Of a stretch of 64,000 nucleotides of DNA, positions 54,669 to 63,023 are shown piece after piece. The DNA lies in assembly GCF_900184965.1 (NCBI RefSeq), contig NZ_FXYA01000214.1, positions 124,001 to 188,000 on the forward strand. The letters are read 5' to 3'. Under the pieces are notes generated by a model. The model did no database searches. It saw nothing but the letters and a program-made list of their open reading frames with translations, and had not been told where the DNA came from. Within the stretch, counting starts at the first letter, position 1. Each line of letters starts with the position of its first letter. This stretch comes from Akkermansia muciniphila. GTDB taxonomy: Bacteria > Verrucomicrobiota > Verrucomicrobiia > Verrucomicrobiales > Akkermansiaceae. The position numbers and the translations under genes were made by a program.

Positions 54669-55457
54669 ATGAAGAAATCCTTATTTTCTTTAGCTTTGAT
54701 CGCGAGTTCCCTGCTTGCAGTACAGGCGGCGACGGTACAGATTGATTTCGGACGCAGTGACGCCACGACGGAAGGCGCTCTCAATATGAATTATGATAAC
54801 GCCACCGCCTCTTTGGGCAGCATGCCGGGAAGCGTTTCTTTGGCGTGGAGCACGGCCGGAGGATATGTATCGGAAAACGGTTATACCACCACCAAGACGG
54901 CTGAGGAAGAAGCCGATTGGAAAAATCCTTTCAACGGCAGCATGCCTTTCAGTCTGGGGGACTCCTTTCGTGACGGTCTTTTAACGCAAACGGCCGATGG
55001 TTCCGGTTATTTCATCGTAACGTTCAGTGGTCTTGCCGCCGGGGAATATGCCTTGTCCATCTTTGGAGGTTTCACAGGCAAGGACGTGTTTGCCGGTCAG
55101 ACCTGGACGATTGGAAACGCCGATGCTTCCAATGCCGTGTGGACAAGCTTCGGTACAGACGCCAGCGGGAACTGGGCCGAAATTTCTTCCGTGACGGGAG
55201 ATAATTCCGGCGTTCTGACTCCGGGAAATGCTGGAGCTTCCAGCGCTACCGCCAATAAAGGGCTTTATTCCTCGGTGGAGAACATTGTCGTGGGGGAAGA
55301 CGGAACGCTTACCCTTACGATTCAGGGGAATGGTTCCAGCTCTTACGGCCGGACGGCCCTCAATTATCTTGCCCTGACGCAGGTTCCGGAACCCGCTACG
55401 GCAGCATTGAGCCTGCTGGGCGCTGCTGCTCTGTTCCTGCGCCGCCGCAGGGCCTGA
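54669..55457 (+). CDS. PEP-CTERM exported protein
   Basis: 262 residues. It has a signal peptide (KKSLFSLALIASSLLAVQA), a Gly/Ser/Thr-rich soluble body without recognised catalytic motifs, and a C-terminal PEP-CTERM sorting signal: VPEPATAALSLLGAAALFL followed by RRRRA. Such proteins are exported, cut at VPEP by an exosortase and placed in the envelope or extracellular matrix; an exosortase is therefore expected elsewhere in the genome. The body may be a lectin-like beta sandwich (IDFGRSDATTEGALN, then YALSIFGGF). The gene starts 16 bp after the right inversion site. Confidence 0.88.
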   Translation: MKKSLFSLALIASSLLAVQAATVQIDFGRSDATTEGALNMNYDNATASLGSMPGSVSLAWSTAGGYVSENGYTTTKTAEEEADWKNPFNGSMPFSLGDSFRDGLLTQTADGSGYFIVTFSGLAAGEYALSIFGGFTGKDVFAGQTWTIGNADASNAVWTSFGTDASGNWAEISSVTGDNSGVLTPGNAGASSATANKGLYSSVENIVVGEDGTLTLTIQGNGSSSYGRTALNYLALTQVPEPATAALSLLGAAALFLRRRRA

Positions 55458-55488
55458 CCCGGAAAGCAACAAAGCCTTGTTATCAACG

Positions 55489-55519
55489 CCGCTCCGTAAT
55501 TCACACGGAGCGGTTTTTT
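55489..55519 (+). terminator. Terminator of the PEP-CTERM gene
   Basis: A 9-bp stem CCGCTCCGT / ACGGAGCGG (55489-55497 with 55505-55513), AATTCAC loop, T6 after. Confidence 0.9.
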
Positions 55520-55671
55520 ATTTGGCGTTTTTCCTCTTCCTGTCTGTGCGGCAGGGCATTTCTATTCCAGCCTGTTTTCCGGGTTCCCCTTTTTCCCATA
55601 CCGGAGATGAGCCGGAATTGGAATGAAGCGCGGGAAAATACAGGGAAACGGATTTGTCCGGAAAGAAAGGC

Positions 55672-58600
55672 TTATTGGATGGGAACGGTTTCCTTTAAGC
55701 AGGTGGAAACAATGATGCGCGTTATGCGTTCCAGCGGTATTCCGGTGATTCTGGACACAATGCGGGCATAAGCATTCAATTGGTTTGAGTGGCGCTCGCG
55801 CAGTTGTTCCGGGGATTCGGCATGATCCGTCTTGAAGTCCACGATGACGGCGGCTTCGTCATCAAGAATCAGCCTGTCAATGATGCCGGAAATCCAGTTG
55901 TTCCCGTCAATGGCTTCAATACGCTGTTCCTTCATGATGCGCGCTGTTTCCGGAGGCGTGAAAAGTTCCCGGATGGATGGGATGTCCATGCACTCCGTTA
56001 CGATGCGTTCCGCCTCCGTAGCAGGGTGGAGAGCCCACTCCGGCTTGTTTTCATCATCCCAGCGGGTAATCCGTTCAAACACGGCGTGGACGGCGGAACC
56101 AAGCGCGGCGGCCTTCCCTGCGCCCGCGTGTTTTTCTCCCTGGAGCGGGGAGGCTTCCTCCGACAGGCCGGAAGGGGATATCCGTTCTCTGGCCAACGGT
56201 TTTTGCGTCGGCCATTTCAGCGCGCTTTCCTCCGCGCGTTTTTGTATGATTTCCGGGAATTCCGCGTACCACCCTTCAAGACCGCGGGAGTACAGGCATG
56301 ACGCTCCGGATTCCGGAAGTATGTCTTCCGTTCCCCGGTTGAGGGACCGGATAGAGGAACGGACCACTTTCCACATGGAATCTGCCGTCTCTTCTTCCTT
56401 GTCTTCCCGGTACGGGAGGATAACGTAAGTAGCCCGCTTGGCCCGGGTAAGCGCCACATACAGCTTGCAGAATCCGTCAAATTGCTGCCGCGCGCGCCAT
56501 TCCCCGTAAAGTTCCCGGAATTGCGGAATTTCTTGATAGATTTCTTTGGGCGGTTTGATGACGATTCCTTCTATTCCACCATCCCTGTTTTTTTTGACGA
56601 AGTGAGTCAAATGCGTGGCGTTTGCGAAAGGAGTATCCCTGCCGATCTGGGGCAGGATGACGATGTCAAATCCCAGCCCTTTGGATTTGTGGATGGTCAT
56701 GATGCGGACAATTCCCGCGGCGGGATCTTCCCGCCGGGTCAGGTCCTCCATGCGCCTGATCCATTCATCCAGGGAAACGCCCTGTTCGTCTACCTGTTCC
56801 GCCTCATTCTGCCAGACGGCCAGTCGGTCGCGGTGGAAGTCCGTCAGTTCCGTCCCTCCCCGGAGCAGGCGCCGTTCCAGTTCCTCCATGACGGCGGCGT
56901 AGCCCTCCCGTTCCAGCAGGAGGCGCCATTCTTTCCACCCCATGCTTTCCGGGCATCCCGGCGTGATGAGGGGTCGGAGCGGGGAATGGGTAAGCAGGCC
57001 GACGACAAAGGGATCTCCCGGCATCAGCAGCCAGCGGAAGAAGTACAGCAGGTTTTTCCCCAGCGGAGAGTCCACGCCTACCGGAACGTCGTCACACACT
57101 TCTGCGGGGATGCCGTGATCCGTCAGCCATCCCTTGATGACAAGAGCCTGGTTCTTCGTACTGACCAGTATCGCTGTTTCCAGGCCGCGGCGCAGGGCCC
57201 CTGTACGCTCCAGAATATCAGCCGCCGCCTGGCATACCAGGTCATTGGCGGAGACGTTTTCCGTCTTGGGCGCCTGCCAGATTTGGGAGGCGCCGGGGCG
57301 GCCTTCCAGATGGGGGGCGCACCGGTGCTCCGGATATTCCCCCCATTGTTCCAGGGCGGCGGGTTCGCACCCGGGCGCTGTCCGGGCATAGTCGCAAATA
57401 TCGTTGACCAGATCCAGCACAGGCTGGACGGAGCGGTAGGAAGTGGACATGCCGCGTTGTTCCAGTTGAAGCTGTGAAGAAACGGAGCGGAACAGCTCCG
57501 GGTCTCCGCCGCGCCACTGGTACACGCTCTGCTTGATATCCCCCACCACGAAAATGCTGCCTTCATTTCCGGCCTTGGATTCCGCCAGGTCATCCAGGAA
57601 AGGCTTGATGACGCGCCATTGGGGCTGGGACGTATCCTGAAATTCATCCAGCATCCAATGGTCGTAACGGCAGTACATGCGGTATTGCAGGTCCCGTTTG
57701 AGTTCCGGCGTAATGGTGCCCCCTCCCAGCATGCGCGTAACGTCGTGGAACAGGAACCTTCCCCTGTTGCGGACCAGGGAGGAGTATTTGTCCTCAAACA
57801 GGAGCATCAGTCCGTGCGTGGCGCGGGTGCGGCGCAGTACCTGCAGCGTCTCCATGCGTAGCCAGCTCTGGATGAGTTTTTCCAATAGCGGAGACCAGTA
57901 TTCAGCAAATTTGGCACGAGCCTTTTCCGGGGAGATGTCCGTCTTGGAACCGCTCTTTCCTCGGAACCAGACTTTACCCAGAAACGTGTAGGTGTTGAAA
58001 CTTTTCAGATAACTGATGAAGTCTTCCCGCGTATTCGCTTCTCTTTTTTTCTCCGGTATGGGGGTGGCTTTGGCCTGTTCCAACAGGTCGTGCAGGACGG
58101 AGTCAAATTGTTCCAGGGGGACGGGAGGCGCCAGCTCCTCCTGCGTGAAGCCCAGCGTGACGGGGTTTCCCCACATCCCGGCATCCGGCACATCCAGAAA
58201 AAGTTCGTGATAGGTGTCCAGGCGGCGCATCATGGAATTCTCCGCGTCCGCGGCTTCCGCGTCAGAATCCGCCCCGGAAAGGAAAGCGTCCTCAAAGTCC
58301 TTCCTTCGCTCCCTGTTTACGGAGCATTCCCGGTACAGGGAGAGCAGGGCTTCACGGCGCGCCAGTTTCTCCGCCGTGGGGTCAATCATGCTGAAGCCGC
58401 TGACTCCCAGTTCAAAGGCGCTGGCGGAGGCAATCTGGGCAAACAGGCTGTCAATGGTGCAGAGGTTGAGCCGCGCCAAATTCTGCACCAGAATGTGCAG
58501 TAAATGGAGGAAGCGTTCCCGATGCAGGTTTTCCTCCTTCCATGCCTCCGGAGCGCCGGGCCAGAGGCCGGGCTCCCCATCCGTTCCCTTAATGACCGCC

Positions 58601-58836
58601 CAGAGCCGTTCTTTCAGCCGCGCCGCGCCTGCTTCGTCCGCGGCCCCCGCGGCCAGGTCTGTCAGAATGCGGTCCTTGAACTCTCCCGCCGCTTTGCGGG
58701 TGAATGTAATGGCGATGAGGCGTTCGGGGTGGTTGCCGCCGTTCAGCGCCAGCAATCCCAGGAAACGCAGGGAGAGCTGGTAGGTTTTTCCCGTTCCGGC
58801 GGAAGCGGAGATCAACATGTTGGTCAGGAGCGGCAT
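55672..58836 (-). CDS. addA: AddA-like UvrD-type helicase-nuclease
   Basis: 1054 residues. The helicase motifs are SASAGTGKTYQLSLRF at the very N-terminus, DEFQDTSQPQW, FVVGDIKQSVYQWRGGDPELF, MTIHKSKGLGFDIVILP and KLYVALTRAKRA. The last 150 residues hold a RecB-type nuclease with AAVIVDFKTDHAES (D-x-K). This is the architecture of AddA, which processes double-strand breaks for RecA. It starts 1 bp after the stop of the upstream AddB-like gene. The RecB subunit of RecBCD is the alternative name, but the partner is AddB-like and no recC or recD is present. Confidence 0.85.
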   Translation of the reverse strand: MPLLTNMLISASAGTGKTYQLSLRFLGLLALNGGNHPERLIAITFTRKAAGEFKDRILTDLAAGAADEAGAARLKERLWAVIKGTDGEPGLWPGAPEAWKEENLHRERFLHLLHILVQNLARLNLCTIDSLFAQIASASAFELGVSGFSMIDPTAEKLARREALLSLYRECSVNRERRKDFEDAFLSGADSDAEAADAENSMMRRLDTYHELFLDVPDAGMWGNPVTLGFTQEELAPPVPLEQFDSVLHDLLEQAKATPIPEKKREANTREDFISYLKSFNTYTFLGKVWFRGKSGSKTDISPEKARAKFAEYWSPLLEKLIQSWLRMETLQVLRRTRATHGLMLLFEDKYSSLVRNRGRFLFHDVTRMLGGGTITPELKRDLQYRMYCRYDHWMLDEFQDTSQPQWRVIKPFLDDLAESKAGNEGSIFVVGDIKQSVYQWRGGDPELFRSVSSQLQLEQRGMSTSYRSVQPVLDLVNDICDYARTAPGCEPAALEQWGEYPEHRCAPHLEGRPGASQIWQAPKTENVSANDLVCQAAADILERTGALRRGLETAILVSTKNQALVIKGWLTDHGIPAEVCDDVPVGVDSPLGKNLLYFFRWLLMPGDPFVVGLLTHSPLRPLITPGCPESMGWKEWRLLLEREGYAAVMEELERRLLRGGTELTDFHRDRLAVWQNEAEQVDEQGVSLDEWIRRMEDLTRREDPAAGIVRIMTIHKSKGLGFDIVILPQIGRDTPFANATHLTHFVKKNRDGGIEGIVIKPPKEIYQEIPQFRELYGEWRARQQFDGFCKLYVALTRAKRATYVILPYREDKEEETADSMWKVVRSSIRSLNRGTEDILPESGASCLYSRGLEGWYAEFPEIIQKRAEESALKWPTQKPLARERISPSGLSEEASPLQGEKHAGAGKAAALGSAVHAVFERITRWDDENKPEWALHPATEAERIVTECMDIPSIRELFTPPETARIMKEQRIEAIDGNNWISGIIDRLILDDEAAVIVDFKTDHAESPEQLRERHSNQLNAYARIVSRITGIPLERITRIIVSTCLKETVPIQ

Positions 58837-58837
58837 C

Positions 58838-61711
58838 TTAGAAAGGCAGGTGGGGGGTGAGGCGGAGGCCCAGCAGATCCTGCAGGCTTTCCCTCCGGGA
58901 AGTCATCAGGTCCTTGAATACGTCATAAGAGGGCGGTGTCCAGCCCAGTTCCTCCGCGGTGATGAGCCCGCGGCCTTCATGAAGAAGCTTCATCAGCTCC
59001 ACCGTCCAGGAACGGGCGCTGTCCAGCGCGCATTCCTCATACCCGGGCATGGTGTCGTGGAGGGAGTCCCAGGCGGAGATTCCGATGTCCATGGGATTGG
59101 CGGGAAGGGCGTAATAAGCCGCAGAGGGATGGCCCCCGTAGGTTTCCGAGGCCCACAGCACATAAACGGGCAGCTGCAGGTCTTTCCAGCGCGCGTGCGC
59201 CAGCTTCCCGTTTTCCCGGCGTTTGGTGTAGGGATGCAGGGCCGGGGAAAGCAGGGACAGGGCGTCCGGCCGTCCGAGCGGTTCCAGATGTTTTTTCTCA
59301 CAGGAGGAGGCCGCTCCCGTTTTGTAGTCAATGACCCGTATGCGACCGTCCGCGTGGCGGTCAATGCGGTCAATGCGGAATTTCATGGGGAATCCGCCCA
59401 GTGCCCAGTTCTCTACCTGGCGCTCAAAGGCAATGCAGGACCATCCTTCCTGAAGGGCCTGCAAGTGCTGAACGGCGTAAACGGAAAGCCTCTGTTCCAT
59501 GGAGCGTTTTTGCAGCAGCAGGGGCATGAGGGGGGAGGGGCCGTATTGTTTCCGGAAGGTGTGTTCCAGTATTTCCGTGATGGCGTCCTGAAGGGAGGCT
59601 GCGTTCATGCCGTCTTTCAGGACGGCGTGCTCCCGGCAGAAGCATTCCAGCACGTCGTGCAGCATGGTGCCCAGTTCGTTGACGGCCATGTCCTCTTTGT
59701 CCGGCAGGAATTCTTCCTCGTTCATATGCAACGCCTCCCGCATCCAGAAGCGCATAGGGCAGGCCAGGAACCTTTTGAGGACGGAGGGGGAGAAGGGAAG
59801 TCCTCTTTCCTTCCACGGGTTTTTGTAGCCGGGCGCCATCGCGCCGATGTCCGCAGCGGTCTTCCAGCCTTCCGCGGGTTGAAGATGCCAGTTCCCGCGC
59901 TGGTAGGGCAAGGGCGCGGGCGCATCGCTGATTTCCTGGAAAAGCAGTTCTACACGGCGCGGCAGCTCCGCCTCCGTGCAGTGCATGAGCAGGGAGGAAG
60001 GTGTCAGAGGATCGTTCCTGCTGCTGGTCCGGGAAAGAAGGATGGTGAGGCTGCCTTCCCGTTCGCGGGAATGGAGCAGGGCGGTCAGCAGAAAACTGTC
60101 CCGGGCTTTTTTCCGGTTAAAGGAATCAATGCCCAGGGTCTCCCGCAGCTCCTCTGGCATAAACTGGTCGGAAACGCCCCCTTCCGGTACGGCCCCTTCG
60201 TTTAGTCCCGTCAGAATGAGGTGTTTTTCCGGGCGGAAATGGACTTCCATCCAGCCCAGGGAATCCAGAGCCGCATGAGCTTTTCTCCTGTTTTTGACGC
60301 GCAACGGCTGGAGGCATTTCATCAGGAGCAGGAGGGCCGCCCCCGGGCTGGAGAACTCGGTGGAGCGCTGTTGCAGCCGCATGAGTCCGGAAAGGCAGGA
60401 ATGGAACATTTCCATGGCTTCCGTCTCCGGGCCATAGATTGTTGCCAGGGCCGGAAACCATTCCATCAGCCGTTCCCCCAGCATTCCCGGTTCCGCCATC
60501 CGGTTCCGCCATTCCAGAATGTCCTGGATGGCAGGAAAGGCGCCGGGATAAGCCTCTTTCAGCCTGGAAAGCAGGTATTCTTCCGTTTCCGGAAGGTATT
60601 TCTGCTGGATTTTGTCCAGCGCGGCGCAGCAACTCTGCTGGTTCCTTATCCCCAGGGAGGCGCAGAGCAGGGCGGAGCGCGCCAGGGAATAGACGGGGCG
60701 CGCCGTCCCTTTTTCTTCCAGCGCCCGCCGGAGGTTGCGGAGCAGGTCCATGACGCCGCTTCCGGCAAAAGGCTTCCCTTCCGGATTGTGGAGGCCCCAG
60801 CCGTATTGGCGCAGGGCTGTGTCCAGGGCGACATTCATGTCAGGATCGCAAACGCCCAGGGCGATGTCCGGAGCTTCTCCTTCCGCTGTGCGGGCGATGA
60901 TGCGGCATGTTTCTTCAGCGAGCCGCGCCGGATTGGCCGCCATTCTGATTTGGCCGTCGCGGATTTGGATGGGGCGCCGGGACCACTCTTCCGGCAGAGG
61001 GCATCCCCAGCAATCAAAGGTGGCGGCTTCTTCCTCCGGCGCGTGGATCCATATCTGGACGGGTACGCCATTGCTTTCCGCATGCCGGAGGGCATGGCGC
61101 AGGGGGGCCGGAACCTCCGCTGCGCAGGCCAGAATAATGTTTCCTCCTGTTTCCCTAAGAGAGTTCAGCAGCCGGGGAGGGGCTTCCGCCTTCATGGCGG
61201 TTCTGCTTTCAAGCTTCCAGCTTTCCAGTTGTTGCGCGCATTGTTCTTCCAGCCTTTCCATGTCCGTCCAGCGTTCGTCTCTGCCCGCACTGGCATGGTG
61301 GGCCATGATGCAGGAGACGCCCTGGTTCGCCATGGCGTGCCTCAGGTTTTGCAGGCTGCCGGCCATTTCCACCATGCTGGAAAAATCCTCCGGCATGGTG
61401 TGTGGAAACAGGCGGGGGTAAAGGCGGTGGGGAGAGTCCCCCAGGGCCAGGAGCCACCCGGCCAGTTCTTCCGGAGCGGATGCCGTTTCTTCCTTTTCTT
61501 CCATCCGGGGGAACTGGTCTGCCGGAATGACCTGGGGCGCGAAGATTGCCTGTGTACGGGAAATGGAGGCGAGGAATTCCCTCAGCTGCCTCCCGGATTC
61601 CCGTGTGGGAACCAGCACCAGATGCCGGTGGAGGTCATTTCCCAGGGAAAGCAGGCGTTCCGCCACGGCCCGGCAGACCGGTTTGTCCCAGGATAGAAAG
61701 AAGCGGTTCAT
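58838..61711 (-). CDS. addB: AddB-like inactivated-helicase / PD-(D/E)xK nuclease
   Basis: 957 residues. The N-terminal region lacks an obvious Walker A but has LVLVPTRESGRQLREFL, typical of AddB-like proteins. The C-terminal RecB-like nuclease begins at SVLKRFLACPMRFWMREAL and has LGTMLHDVLE and RVIDYKTGAASS (D-x-K). The three C-terminal cysteines that complete the iron-sulphur cluster in B. subtilis AddB are not evident. It forms a two-gene unit with addA. Function: partner nuclease for resection at double-strand breaks. Confidence 0.8.
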   Translation of the reverse strand: MNRFFLSWDKPVCRAVAERLLSLGNDLHRHLVLVPTRESGRQLREFLASISRTQAIFAPQVIPADQFPRMEEKEETASAPEELAGWLLALGDSPHRLYPRLFPHTMPEDFSSMVEMAGSLQNLRHAMANQGVSCIMAHHASAGRDERWTDMERLEEQCAQQLESWKLESRTAMKAEAPPRLLNSLRETGGNIILACAAEVPAPLRHALRHAESNGVPVQIWIHAPEEEAATFDCWGCPLPEEWSRRPIQIRDGQIRMAANPARLAEETCRIIARTAEGEAPDIALGVCDPDMNVALDTALRQYGWGLHNPEGKPFAGSGVMDLLRNLRRALEEKGTARPVYSLARSALLCASLGIRNQQSCCAALDKIQQKYLPETEEYLLSRLKEAYPGAFPAIQDILEWRNRMAEPGMLGERLMEWFPALATIYGPETEAMEMFHSCLSGLMRLQQRSTEFSSPGAALLLLMKCLQPLRVKNRRKAHAALDSLGWMEVHFRPEKHLILTGLNEGAVPEGGVSDQFMPEELRETLGIDSFNRKKARDSFLLTALLHSREREGSLTILLSRTSSRNDPLTPSSLLMHCTEAELPRRVELLFQEISDAPAPLPYQRGNWHLQPAEGWKTAADIGAMAPGYKNPWKERGLPFSPSVLKRFLACPMRFWMREALHMNEEEFLPDKEDMAVNELGTMLHDVLECFCREHAVLKDGMNAASLQDAITEILEHTFRKQYGPSPLMPLLLQKRSMEQRLSVYAVQHLQALQEGWSCIAFERQVENWALGGFPMKFRIDRIDRHADGRIRVIDYKTGAASSCEKKHLEPLGRPDALSLLSPALHPYTKRRENGKLAHARWKDLQLPVYVLWASETYGGHPSAAYYALPANPMDIGISAWDSLHDTMPGYEECALDSARSWTVELMKLLHEGRGLITAEELGWTPPSYDVFKDLMTSRRESLQDLLGLRLTPHLPF

Positions 61712-61932
61712 GGCAGGTAAGCAGGATTCCCCGGCAAGGGGGAAAGCGGAGGACTACATGGGAATGCTATATCAGAATGACTGGATTTCCCACTTATTTT
61801 TTCATGATTAACGGGGCGGCGCATGGCGCGCCGTGAGGTGAACGGGTTTTGGCCGCATGTTGGCGGAGAAGGGAGGAATTTTTTTGCCTTTCCGGCAGGG
61901 CGTGGCGGCGGAAATCCGGAGGAATGGCGTGT

Positions 61933-62850
61933 TTATTGTTCCTGGACGGTCCGTTTTTTCCTGGTTCCGGTGACCAGAAGCACGCCTGTAAAGACCAGCA
62001 GGACGGAGAGGACTTTCATCCATCCGAAGTGGTCCATGCCCCACATCACCGCCACGGATGAGGCGATCACCGGCTGGCAGTAATTGTACATGCTGACGGC
62101 GGTGGGTTTCAGCCGCTGCTGGGCGAAAGACAGGCAGATATAGCTGACAAAGGTAGCCAGAGCCACCACGTAGGCAATGCCCAGCCATGTTTGTGCGGGC
62201 AGGGCGGAATAATGGATGGAACCAACTTCCCGGAAGGTGAAGGGAAGGCAGGCGGCTGCGGCATAAGTAAACATCCATTTCAGCAGGGTGACGGGCGAGT
62301 ATCTGCCAATCAGGTTCTTAAAGAAGACAAAGTAAACGGCTACGCTGCACTGGGAAGCCAGGCAGAGAATGTCCCCCAGCAGGTTGTTGTCTCCCGGGAG
62401 GGCCGCCGCACGCTCTCCGCTGCCGGAAACCAGCAGAATGGCTCCAATGGCGCTGGCGCAGACCCCGATGATTTTTTTCCCCGTAATCATTTCCCGGAGG
62501 ACGAAGGCTGCCAGAATCATGGTCAGTACCGGCGTAATGGTGGTGATGATGGCCGCATCCGCCGGGGAAGTGAACCCTACGCCTACCGTGAAGGCCATCT
62601 GGTTGAAAATGATGCCGAACAGGGAGGCATAAAACAGGGGCAGACGGTGCTTTCTTTCTATAGGTTCCCCTGGCACGAAAGCGGAGGCCAGCCAGAACAG
62701 GATAGCCGCTCCCAGCAGGCGGAACGTGGCGAGAGAAGCGGAACTTACTTCTCCCTGCTGCATGACCAGTTTACTGACGGGAGACATGAGGCCCCAGATG
62801 ACGGCCGCCGCTCCCATCGCGATATGTCCTTTCAGCATTTCTGACGGCAT
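61933..62850 (-). CDS. EamA-family (DMT) transporter
   Basis: 305 residues from the ATG at 62850, with ten hydrophobic helices in two EamA repeats (for example AMGAAAVIWGLMSPVSKLV and the second-half PFTFREVGSIHYSALPAQTWL to YNYCQPVIASSVAVMWG). The family moves metabolites or amino acids; the substrate cannot be read. An in-frame ATG at 62931 would add 27 residues of hairpin-derived sequence and is not preferred. A 10-bp hairpin ends 2 bp before the chosen ATG. Confidence 0.82.
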   Translation of the reverse strand: MPSEMLKGHIAMGAAAVIWGLMSPVSKLVMQQGEVSSASLATFRLLGAAILFWLASAFVPGEPIERKHRLPLFYASLFGIIFNQMAFTVGVGFTSPADAAIITTITPVLTMILAAFVLREMITGKKIIGVCASAIGAILLVSGSGERAAALPGDNNLLGDILCLASQCSVAVYFVFFKNLIGRYSPVTLLKWMFTYAAAACLPFTFREVGSIHYSALPAQTWLGIAYVVALATFVSYICLSFAQQRLKPTAVSMYNYCQPVIASSVAVMWGMDHFGWMKVLSVLLVFTGVLLVTGTRKKRTVQEQ

Positions 62851-62852
62851 GG

Positions 62853-62878
62853 TGCGGCCCGCTGCGCGGCGGGTCGCA
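62853..62878 (-). promoter_or_regulatory. GC-rich hairpin directly before the transporter start
   Basis: Read on the minus strand, TGCGACCCGC and GCGGGCCGCA form a 10-bp stem (one G-U) with loop CGCGCA, ending 2 nt before ATG 62850. It would cover the ribosome binding region. A second small hairpin (CCGCTT / AAGCGG, 62885-62900) follows upstream. Confidence 0.4.
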
Positions 62879-63023
62879 CATTCTCCGCTTCCGCAAGCGG
62901 ATTGCAAGAGTTTTATGGGTGTTCCCGGCAAAGATAAAAAACGGAAGATGGTTTCTCTGTCCGTTAGATAATTCTGCGCCTGGAATGAATATGGGAGTCA
63001 ACGCGGCAGGCATGGTTCCGGCT

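Noticed and set aside
58817-61696. Long plus-strand frames opposite the AddAB-like genes
   Set aside because: They mirror minus-strand genes with clear helicase and nuclease motifs. Their translations are Arg/Gly/Phe-rich and show no domains.
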